This document shows positions 53,903-61,494 of a stretch of 64,000 nt of DNA, one piece after another (the stretch's first letter is position 1; the number at the start of each line of letters is the position of its first letter). The DNA is from UBA4416 sp964541155 (GTDB taxonomy: Bacteria > Bacteroidota > Bacteroidia > B-17B0 > Aurantibacillaceae): contig CAZIPC010000001.1 in assembly GCA_964541155.1 (NCBI GenBank), positions 623,990 through 687,989 on the forward strand. Direction: 5' to 3'. Position numbers and translations under genes: made by a program. Under the pieces are notes generated by a model. It was not told the origin of the DNA. It did no database searches and worked only from the letters and a program-made list of their open reading frames with translations.

Positions 53903-55660
53903 ATGAAACTATTTTATTTATTATTAGTCATAAGCCTAGGAGCTTTAAACTCTACAATTAAAGCGCAATCATATAATACTATGTGGATTCCAGATACTAT
54001 ATCAGGGACCAGTTTTAATCTTGCTTTAAAAGATACCTTCAAACAAATTGTAAATACTGGTAATCAAACCATTACTGGTGGCATTAATGGTAATTTCTGG
54101 GGGCCAACTCTATTTTTTCAAAAAGGAGATTCAGTACATTTTAATGTACATAATTATTTAAACGATTCCACTACTTTACATTGGCATGGAATGCATTTAC
54201 CAGCAGTAATGGACGGAGGTCCTCATCAAATAATTCCTCCAGGAACTATTTGGAAACCATACTGGAAAGTAACTAATGATGCTGCTACATATTGGTACCA
54301 TCCTCATTTACATGAAATGACTATGGATCAAATTACAAAAGGACTTGGTGGTTTAATTATTGTGAGAGATCCTGTAGAAAGGGCATTGGCACTTCCTAGA
54401 ACATATGGGGTAGATGATATTCCTTTAGTGTTAACGGATAGAGCCTTTAGTAGCTCTAATCAATTTAATGTAGTTCCATACGGAGATAGTATGATGGTAA
54501 ATGGAACGCTAAGAGCAAAATATAATGTACCAGCTCAAATAGTTCGATTCAGGATTTTAAATGGCGCAATCGAAAGAGCTTATAATATTGGATTTAATGA
54601 TAATCGAAATTTTTATGTTATTGCAAGTGATGGAGGATTATTAAATGTACCAGTATCAGTTACTCGATATGAATTGCATCCTGGAGAAAGAATAGAAATA
54701 TTAGTGAGTTTCAACGGGCAATCTGGGCAATCCTTTGATTTAAAAGCTTATAATTCAACCTTAGCAAATTTTGTAGCAGGGAGTGAAAATTTTCCGAATG
54801 GTCCTTTTGCAAACTATCTAGGTAAAAGAGATTTTACTATGGTTCATTTTAATGTAGTTGCTCAAACAACTTCTCCATTACCCATAACTATTATCCCATC
54901 AGCATTAAGAACTAACACTTTACTATCTACCTCAAACGCTGTTATTACTAGATCATTAACAATTAGTGATAGTACTGGAGTAACAACACCTACTATTTTA
55001 GGACCAAATGCATTTATTATTAATCATAAATTATTTAATATAAATCAAATAGACTACAATGTACCTTTAAATAATACTGAAATTTGGCAAATTACTAACT
55101 CAGGTATTTTCACACATCCATTTCATATTCATGATGTAGAATTTAATATTATTTCTGTAAATGGTTTAGCTCCTACAGCTGCGCAAGCTGGATGGAAAGA
55201 TGTTGTAGTAATACCAGGCTCTACTGGTGCTGGTCCTGGCGTAGCTGGCACTCCTAGTGTAGTGAAATTTATTGCAAAATTTGAAGACTATGCCGATAGT
55301 TTACATCCATTTATGTTTCATTGTCATATTGCTTTACACGAAGATGAAGGAATGATGGGACAATTTATTGTAAAAGAAAATGTACCTACTGGGTTAACAC
55401 AAATACAAAAAGAAATTAAAGATTTTAACATTTATCCAAACCCTTCTAATAATCGATTATTTATAAATTTTAATCATCCATCAATGCAAGCCTATTATAT
55501 AAAAATAAACAATACTGTTGGCAAAACAATATATATGTTACCTCGCCCTGATTTAACTAATGGCATAGATATCAGTTATCTATCACCTGGAGTATATTTT
55601 ATCGAATTAACTGATGAGCTAACAAAAACAGTAATCACTAAAAAATTCATTAAACAATAA
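53903..55660 (+). CDS. Secreted multicopper oxidase with T9SS sorting domain
   Basis: This 585-residue three-domain laccase-like oxidase couples substrate oxidation to oxygen reduction at a trinuclear copper centre. All four copper-ligand segments are intact: LHWHGMH, YWYHPHLHE, THPFHIHD and FHCHIALHEDEGMMG (type 1 copper Cys and axial Met). A signal peptide (MKLFYLLLVISLGALNSTIKAQ) starts it. A type A T9SS domain ends it (FNIYPNPSNNRLFINFN ... LSPGVYFIELT). It resembles CotA/CueO-type oxidases. The substrate (metal ions, phenols or bilirubin-like compounds) is unknown. The next gene, 16 bases on, is a thioredoxin-fold protein. Confidence 0.93.
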   Translation: MKLFYLLLVISLGALNSTIKAQSYNTMWIPDTISGTSFNLALKDTFKQIVNTGNQTITGGINGNFWGPTLFFQKGDSVHFNVHNYLNDSTTLHWHGMHLPAVMDGGPHQIIPPGTIWKPYWKVTNDAATYWYHPHLHEMTMDQITKGLGGLIIVRDPVERALALPRTYGVDDIPLVLTDRAFSSSNQFNVVPYGDSMMVNGTLRAKYNVPAQIVRFRILNGAIERAYNIGFNDNRNFYVIASDGGLLNVPVSVTRYELHPGERIEILVSFNGQSGQSFDLKAYNSTLANFVAGSENFPNGPFANYLGKRDFTMVHFNVVAQTTSPLPITIIPSALRTNTLLSTSNAVITRSLTISDSTGVTTPTILGPNAFIINHKLFNINQIDYNVPLNNTEIWQITNSGIFTHPFHIHDVEFNIISVNGLAPTAAQAGWKDVVVIPGSTGAGPGVAGTPSVVKFIAKFEDYADSLHPFMFHCHIALHEDEGMMGQFIVKENVPTGLTQIQKEIKDFNIYPNPSNNRLFINFNHPSMQAYYIKINNTVGKTIYMLPRPDLTNGIDISYLSPGVYFIELTDELTKTVITKKFIKQ

Positions 55661-55676
55661 TCATTATACTCTAGTA

Positions 55677-56297
55677 GTGAAATATAAACATCATAAACTG
55701 CTTTGTGCTATCTATTCAATAGGTTTTCTTATTTGTATTTTTAGTTTTAAAAACATACAAAAAGAAGAAAATACTATAAACGATTTTAGCTTAAAAAATG
55801 TAGATGGCAAAATGCTGTCTTTAAAAGATTACCCTAATGCAAAAGGGTTTATTATCGTTTTTACTTGTAATCACTGTCCTTTTGCTAAATTATATCCACA
55901 AAGATTAAATGCAATAAATAAAACCTATAAAAATTTAGGAGTTCCTTTAATTGCCATAAGTTCTACGGATACGATTAGCTATGAAGATGATACTTATTCA
56001 AAAATGAGAGAAAAAGCAATAAATGAACAATTTAATTTTCCTTATTTATTTGATGATATGCAAACAGTAGCTAAAAATTTTAAAGCTCAAAAAACGCCTC
56101 ATGCCTATGTTATATGGAAAATAAACAATAAATGGATTATTAAATATAATGGTGCTATTGACGATAATGGAATGGAACCAAAAAAGGTAACCATAAACTA
56201 TGTAACCAAAGCTGTTGAAGAATTACTAAATGGTAAAGATGTCTCAGAAAAAGAAACAAAATCAATAGGCTGTCAAATCTATTTAAGAGACAGGTGA
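55677..56297 (+). CDS. Thioredoxin-like (redoxin) membrane-anchored or periplasmic protein
   Basis: This 206-residue protein starts with GTG at 55677, 16 bases after the oxidase gene, and is probably cotranscribed. An N-terminal hydrophobic segment (about 8-26) anchors or exports it. The redoxin fold follows: DFSLKNVDGKMLSLKDYPNA, then VFTCNHCPFAKLYPQRLN with Cys64xxCys67, SSTDTISYEDD, and FKAQKTPHAYVIW. The C-terminus has the family's third cysteine (SIGCQIY). This clan includes thiol-disulfide oxidoreductases and peroxiredoxins. The pairing with a copper oxidase suggests a role in copper insertion or disulfide repair, which is inference only. Confidence 0.82.
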   Translation: MKYKHHKLLCAIYSIGFLICIFSFKNIQKEENTINDFSLKNVDGKMLSLKDYPNAKGFIIVFTCNHCPFAKLYPQRLNAINKTYKNLGVPLIAISSTDTISYEDDTYSKMREKAINEQFNFPYLFDDMQTVAKNFKAQKTPHAYVIWKINNKWIIKYNGAIDDNGMEPKKVTINYVTKAVEELLNGKDVSEKETKSIGCQIYLRDR

Positions 56298-56340
56298 TTA
56301 AAACACAAAATACTAAAATAAATTGTTACAAAAGGTTTCT

Positions 56341-57735
56341 CTAAAAATTATAATTTAAATCACCATTTAAATAAATAAGATTTAAAACAGTTTTTATAAA
56401 TTTTAATTTATACTCAGCCAACTTTATTTCCGATTCTAGTAGTTTATTCTCTCTGGAGTTTAATAAAAAAAGAGTGCTCTCTCCATTTAAAAATTTTATT
56501 TTTTCTGATTCTACAAGTAATTTAGAATATTTTACGGAGCGGTCGGCGTTTTGAAGTTGTTCAAGTAAAATATCAACCGTTTTTTTTAAAGTATTAATTT
56601 TAAAATTTAATTCATTGGTTTTATTTAACAACTCAAGACTGTTATTTTGAGAACTAATTTTAGCTAATTTGTATTCATTTGTTGAATTTCTTAATAATAA
56701 TGGAAAATTTAAATTTAAACCAAATTTATAATTGTTGTTGGAGAAGCTTGAATTAACAGGTAATGAATTATTAGATAAAACATTATATTTAATATTTAAA
56801 TTAGGCTTTATCATTTCTTTTTTAAACTTATTATCTATCTCCAATATTTTTTGTAATGAATTATATTTTAATAAAATTGGGTTTGATGGCATATTTTGAT
56901 AAACTTTTTCTATTAAGAAAAATTTAGCTTTATTAAAATATAAATCGAGGCTATCAATAGCCATATAATTATCATTAAACATTGAAAAATTATTGTTTTG
57001 CCAATTAAATGAAGACACTTTATTGATATTTTTTTGATTATCAATTAAAACACTTTGAAAATCTAAAAGTCTTGTTTGATAAAAAACAGCAGCCTCAATC
57101 GTATCAATAAAAGCTTTTTCGCCAATATTTGCAAGAGCTTCTATTCCTATTAGCCTTTGTTTGGCTACTTGCATAAAATAATTATTTAATGCTTGTTGTT
57201 TTAAAGTAAATAACCAATCAAAATAACATTGCGATGCCTCAAAAAGTAAAGCATTAAGTTGAATTCTTTGCTCAGCATCATAATAATTCAAATATTCTTT
57301 TGCCTTTAAAACTTCTGCTCTCCTTTTATCAATTAATAAGCCTTGTAAAAGAGCTATTTCAACACCTAAATAAGGTAACCCTTTAGCATTTGTATTATAT
57401 TCTGGATTTATATAGTTTCCATTTCCGTAATCATACCCGAATTTTAAATACTGTGAAGTAAAAATAGGCTGTTTTACTTCGGTATTTAAAGTTGTAAAGT
57501 AATTGTTTCCATTAAATTGCTTCTGATCATAACTTCCATTTATAACGGGGTCGTAATTTCCTCTTGCTGCTTTGTATTGAATATCTCCATATTGTTTTTC
57601 ATTATCTGCTCGCTTAACCATGGGGTTATTTTTTAACACATTCGTTAAATAAGTATCATAACTCAAAGAAGAAGAATTTTGCGATTTTATTTGAATCCCA
57701 ATTAATACAAATAATAAAAAAATATATCCTTTCAT
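56341..57735 (-). CDS. TolC-family outer-membrane efflux protein
   Basis: This 464-residue protein has a signal peptide (MKGYIFLLFVLIGIQIKSQ). Its long alpha-helical hairpin regions and short beta strands are typical of TolC-type exit ducts (YLTNVLKNNPMVKRADNEKQ; ARGNYDPVINGSYDQKQF; KGLPYLGVEIALLQGLLIDK). It lies eight bases after the ABC-HlyD fusion gene and is surely co-expressed with it. TolC-type ducts form a trimer in the outer membrane that docks onto an HlyD adaptor. Here both would serve export of an unknown substrate. No terminator is obvious downstream. Confidence 0.88.
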   Translation of the reverse strand: MKGYIFLLFVLIGIQIKSQNSSSLSYDTYLTNVLKNNPMVKRADNEKQYGDIQYKAARGNYDPVINGSYDQKQFNGNNYFTTLNTEVKQPIFTSQYLKFGYDYGNGNYINPEYNTNAKGLPYLGVEIALLQGLLIDKRRAEVLKAKEYLNYYDAEQRIQLNALLFEASQCYFDWLFTLKQQALNNYFMQVAKQRLIGIEALANIGEKAFIDTIEAAVFYQTRLLDFQSVLIDNQKNINKVSSFNWQNNNFSMFNDNYMAIDSLDLYFNKAKFFLIEKVYQNMPSNPILLKYNSLQKILEIDNKFKKEMIKPNLNIKYNVLSNNSLPVNSSFSNNNYKFGLNLNFPLLLRNSTNEYKLAKISSQNNSLELLNKTNELNFKINTLKKTVDILLEQLQNADRSVKYSKLLVESEKIKFLNGESTLFLLNSRENKLLESEIKLAEYKLKFIKTVLNLIYLNGDLNYNF

Positions 57736-57743
57736 GATAATAA

Positions 57744-59984
57744 TTATTTTTTATTTGATTTATCTGTATTTGTTTTACTATAAAATTCAGGAGGGAAACC
57801 ATTAATTTTACGCCATAACTCATATATTAAAGGAACATTATTTAGTAATGCAAACCCTTTTACCCCTCCTCCAATCTGTATAGCTTCTGGCCAAGGTTTA
57901 CCAGTACTTTTTGCTAATATTCTAAATTTCCCATTCTCCGATAAAGCTCTATCAAATGCAACAATTTTTGCAGAATATGTGCCATAACTTATTCCTGGCC
58001 AACCAGAAAAAACAAAAGCAGGCCAACCATCAAATTGAATTTGTACAGTTTGTCCTTTCTCAATTAATGGTAAATCTATTGGATTAATGTATAATTCAAC
58101 TGCTTGTTCAGTTTGTTTTGGAACAATGCTGCAAAGCGAAGATCCTTCTTTAACAATCTCTCCTATTCCTTGAATAAAAGTACTAGAAATATAACCATCC
58201 TGTGGAGAAAGAACATAATAAAATCCTTTTCGCATACTATAATTAGCCAATTGATTTTGAAGTTTAGTTAAAGATCCTTCTCCTTCATATAAAAGTGATA
58301 AGGATGAAAATTTTTCTGATTCTGCTTTCAAGAGCTTTTCTTGAAAATCTTGTTGTATTGAATTTAATTCAATCTCAGCATTTAAAAATTCATTTTTTGA
58401 TATATTAAATTTATTAATAGCCGACATTTTTTTAGATAATGCATCTTGTAATTTAACTTTTCTATTTTCTAAATCTGTTTTTGAGACAACTCCCTTTATT
58501 AACAACTCTTCATATCGTTTAAATTGTTCTTCTGCTACTTTATAATTATTAACAGATGCCTGTGATTCAACGCTATCGGAAGAAACTTTAATTTTAAACT
58601 GAATTATTTTATTTCGTGCTTGTTCCATTTTTAACTTTAATGCTTTATTTAAAGCATCAATTTGTGAATTAACTGCGCCAATTTTATCTTCATAAAATTT
58701 TAATGTTGTTTCTTTTGATTTTATTATTTTTTCGGAACGACTGATTAATTGAGGATCAATATATTCATCTTTTATCTCTGATATAAACGCAATAGTATCA
58801 TTCTTATTTACAAAATCACCCTCTTTTATGTACCATTTTTCAACCCTTCCTGCAATTCTAGTGGTAATATCTTGTGGTTTATTTTGAGGATTTAAAGCAG
58901 TTACTTTTCCTACTGATTGAATGTTTTGTGTCCAAGGCATCAATAATATTATAAATGCTAAAAAAAACATAACAAGTAATGAATACTTAATTACTTTAGA
59001 ATATGAGTGAGAGTAAACAGAACTAACGCTTTTTAAATTATAATTTTTTCCATCAATAAATGAATACTTTTTATTTCCAGAAAATATTCCTTCAATTTTA
59101 TATAAAGCTACAACAATGTCATAACACGTATTTAAACTACTTACTAATTTCTCAACAGAATTTATAACTAAAAAAATAATAATTTCAGAAGCAATAAATT
59201 GCCCAATATTTAATTCTCCTGTTTGAACTAAAAAAGCTCCCAAAAAAAGTAATACACTTATAAATACAACTTTAAAAATGACTATGCCTTTAAATTGAGT
59301 TTCAAGAATTAAAAAATGATTTTTACGAGATTTAAAATAATTATTTAAATGTTCATCTGTATAATCATCTAATTTAATTTGTTTATGATTAATAGCATTT
59401 TCCTGAAACCAATCAATTATTTTATATTTTTCATTAGAGGTTTGTATATTAGTTTCAATCCCTTTTTTACCATAATAGCTAATAATAAAGTAAAATGCAC
59501 ACCCCAATAAAACAGTAAATATTAAAAACCAAGAACTATAAGCTGGGAGTATTAATAAACCAAAAACAATACTTATTACAGAAAATGAAAAATCTAATAC
59601 TATTTTACTAATCCCTTTTTGCAGTATAACAACTTCTGTAAACTTATTTATTTTAGATACAATATCTGAAGAAGGTGCTGCATGACTTAAAAAATAATGT
59701 AGCTTAGATGTTAAACTTGCAAATATTTTTTGATGAAGTGTTTCGTTAAGACGCATTTGCCACAATTTAAAAAAACCAATAAAAATTGTAATAACTATTG
59801 TAACACAACTCAATAGTATTAACGATGCAGAAAATCTGCCAGCCATTATATAAGTAATAATACCCTGAATACCAAATGGGATAGCCAGATACATTACACC
59901 TTGCAATAAGGCAAGAAGATATATTTTATACAAAATACTTCTTTCATTAAATAGCCATTTAAATAATAATGATGATTTTTTCAT
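57744..59984 (-). CDS. Fusion of ABC-exporter membrane domain to HlyD adaptor, lacking the ATPase domain
   Basis: This 746-residue protein combines two parts usually encoded separately. Residues about 20-290 are the six-helix transmembrane domain of a type I ABC exporter (LLALLQGVMYLAIPFGIQGI; KLWQMRLNETLHQKIFASLT; LNIGQFIASEIIIFLVINSV). No Walker A, signature or Walker B motif follows. After a linker (about 300-330) comes one membrane helix (332-350) and a full HlyD adaptor: PWTQNIQSVGKVTALNP, the lipoyl half GRVEKWYIKEGDFVNKNDTI, a long coiled coil, and QFDGWPAFVFSGWPGISYGT. Related flavobacterial systems encode ABC (TMD+NBD), HlyD and TolC separately. The frame is uninterrupted. Energy source is unknown. 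Confidence 0.9.
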   Translation of the reverse strand: MKKSSLLFKWLFNERSILYKIYLLALLQGVMYLAIPFGIQGIITYIMAGRFSASLILLSCVTIVITIFIGFFKLWQMRLNETLHQKIFASLTSKLHYFLSHAAPSSDIVSKINKFTEVVILQKGISKIVLDFSFSVISIVFGLLILPAYSSWFLIFTVLLGCAFYFIISYYGKKGIETNIQTSNEKYKIIDWFQENAINHKQIKLDDYTDEHLNNYFKSRKNHFLILETQFKGIVIFKVVFISVLLFLGAFLVQTGELNIGQFIASEIIIFLVINSVEKLVSSLNTCYDIVVALYKIEGIFSGNKKYSFIDGKNYNLKSVSSVYSHSYSKVIKYSLLVMFFLAFIILLMPWTQNIQSVGKVTALNPQNKPQDITTRIAGRVEKWYIKEGDFVNKNDTIAFISEIKDEYIDPQLISRSEKIIKSKETTLKFYEDKIGAVNSQIDALNKALKLKMEQARNKIIQFKIKVSSDSVESQASVNNYKVAEEQFKRYEELLIKGVVSKTDLENRKVKLQDALSKKMSAINKFNISKNEFLNAEIELNSIQQDFQEKLLKAESEKFSSLSLLYEGEGSLTKLQNQLANYSMRKGFYYVLSPQDGYISSTFIQGIGEIVKEGSSLCSIVPKQTEQAVELYINPIDLPLIEKGQTVQIQFDGWPAFVFSGWPGISYGTYSAKIVAFDRALSENGKFRILAKSTGKPWPEAIQIGGGVKGFALLNNVPLIYELWRKINGFPPEFYSKTNTDKSNKK

Positions 59985-60000
59985 AGTACAGTTTTTTTTA

Positions 60001-60093
60001 CAAAAATAGTAAAAATATTTAATATAATAGTAATACTATTATTTTAAATTGTATTACATTTTTTTAATATATTTGTACTATTAAAATACTATT
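60001..60093. promoter_or_regulatory. Divergent promoters with repeated AATAGTA operator
   Basis: The heptamer AATAGTA or its complement TACTATT occurs five times: 60005-60011, 60026-60032, 60034-60040, 60076-60082 and 60087-60093. The second and third form a palindrome (ATAATAGTA-A-TACTATTAT, 60024-60042). A -7 element TATTTTTG for the fusion gene lies at 60008-60001 (minus) and TATATTTG for the regulator at 60068-60075 (plus); both are exact TAnnTTTG. The repeats overlap or abut them, as expected for autorepression by the TetR-type protein. Confidence 0.6.
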
Positions 60094-60768
60094 ATGGAAT
60101 TAGACATCCGAATTAAAATGAATGAAAGGCTATTTCTTCGAAATCCAGAAGAATCTGCTTTAGGAAAAAAAATTGTAAAAAACAGCTTATTACTAATCAA
60201 TACTCTTGGTTTTGAAAATTTTACATTTAAAAAGCTTGCCGAAGAAATTAATACTACAGAAGCAAGTATTTATCGTTATTTCGAAAACAAACATAGATTA
60301 TTAGTATATATTATTACATGGTATTACAGCTATTTAGAATATAAAGTTGTTTTTCATTTAAATAACATCTCAGACCCTAAAATAAAATTACAATCAATTA
60401 TTAAATTGATTACTGAAGAGCCAATTAATAATAATTTAAATTTCGAATTTCTCTCTGAATCAGAAGCTTATAAATTAGTTATATGGGAAGGTTCTAAAAC
60501 ATATCTTTCCCGAAACATAAGCAAGGATAACAAAGACAAAATTTTTAAACCCTACAAAGATCTTTGCGAACGCTTTTCACTGATTATTAAAGAGTATAAT
60601 CCAAAATATAAATACCCTCATTCATTAGCAAGTTCTATCATGGAAATTGTTCATTCGCAAAGTTTTTTTAAACATAACCTGCCCTCATTAACAGATTATC
60701 CCAAAGAAAATAACAATAAAAAACTAATTGACTTTATTACAGGCTTATTATTTTCTTCTCTCAACTAA
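60094..60768 (+). CDS. TetR/AcrR-family transcriptional regulator
   Basis: This 224-residue regulator has a helix-turn-helix at about 35-75 (FENFTFKKLAEEINTTEASI, then YRYFENKHRLLVYI), the TetR/AcrR signature. The C-terminal part is a helical ligand-binding domain with no recognisable subfamily. It is divergent from the ABC-HlyD fusion gene and separated from it by 109 bases that hold two -7 elements and five copies of AATAGTA. It most likely represses both itself and the export operon and is released by a compound the exporter handles. The ligand is unknown. Confidence 0.9.
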   Translation: MELDIRIKMNERLFLRNPEESALGKKIVKNSLLLINTLGFENFTFKKLAEEINTTEASIYRYFENKHRLLVYIITWYYSYLEYKVVFHLNNISDPKIKLQSIIKLITEEPINNNLNFEFLSESEAYKLVIWEGSKTYLSRNISKDNKDKIFKPYKDLCERFSLIIKEYNPKYKYPHSLASSIMEIVHSQSFFKHNLPSLTDYPKENNNKKLIDFITGLLFSSLN

Positions 60769-60847
60769 GATCAAAAACAAGTGCTGTGTATATAGAATAA
60801 TGTATTAATAGTAGTTTGAATTATATATAAATTTTAAAAAATTAATT

Positions 60848-61147
60848 ATGATTATATTTAATATCATACAAAGTGATGAAACAAAAGCTGAAGCAATGTC
60901 TTCTTTTTTAATTGAAAATGAATACGCCTTACAAACTCATATTGATGTAAATTCCATATTGACAAAAAATGAAACAAAGAAAACGATAAGATTGTTTTTC
61001 ATTACTAAGGCATTGTTATATAATAGTATTGAGAAAAAAATTAAAGAAAATTATTTTTCTGAAGATATGCTTATATATGCAACCCCAATAAGCCATCTCA
61101 ACGAAGAGTTTAGTGAAGTTCTTAGAACAAAAGTTAAGGCTGTTTAA
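60848..61147 (+). CDS. Small protein, possibly CutA-like
   Basis: This 99-residue cytoplasmic protein has no signal or membrane segment. The order MIIFNIIQSDETKAEAMSSF, ALQTHIDVNS, KKTIRLFFITKALLYNSIEK and YFSEDMLIYATPISHLNEEF fits the alternating beta-alpha-beta pattern of the CutA1/PII-like fold. In that fold an internal strand pair ends with IIKT/ITKA and the C-terminus has a proline-containing strand. CutA-type proteins are linked to divalent metal tolerance. The match is weak and by pattern only. It lies 79 bases after the TetR gene and converges on the PorP-OmpA gene. Confidence 0.45.
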   Translation: MIIFNIIQSDETKAEAMSSFLIENEYALQTHIDVNSILTKNETKKTIRLFFITKALLYNSIEKKIKENYFSEDMLIYATPISHLNEEFSEVLRTKVKAV

Positions 61148-61494
61148 TTTTTTATTTTAAAAATCACTTTATTTAATAGTAATAAATATTTTTTTACTTC
61201 CCGATACAGCAAGTTGGAGTCCTTATTCCCATTGGCCTAGAGACTGCCTGTCACAAATCATAGGTACAATTTTGCTAATCCCCACTATTCCCTACTTTAG
61301 TTCAAAATTGTTTATAACCTAATTTCTCTATTGTTGAAAAAAAATTGGCTTAAACAGATGTAATTCTTTCAATTAAAAATATTGTTTTCCTTTATATTCA
61401 AAATCAAATATTTTTTAAGCATAACAATAACTTATATTATAATTTTCCTAATTAGGATACTTATTTTTAAAAAATATCCATAAAGTAAATTTAT
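61148..61494. other. Intergenic stretch with a GC-richer, structured island (61200-61320)
   Basis: This is the only gap over 300 bases. It contains no convincing ORF. About 120 bases near its centre (GATACAGCAAGTTGGAGTCC ... CCACTATTCCCTACTTTAG) are clearly richer in G+C than the flanks. They include an inverted repeat (ACAATTTTG at 61266-61274 with CAAAATTGT at 61303-61311), with TAGGT and ACCTA outside it. It could be a small RNA, a decayed mobile element or a spacer repeat. The remainder is AT-rich with nothing recognisable. Confidence 0.4.
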
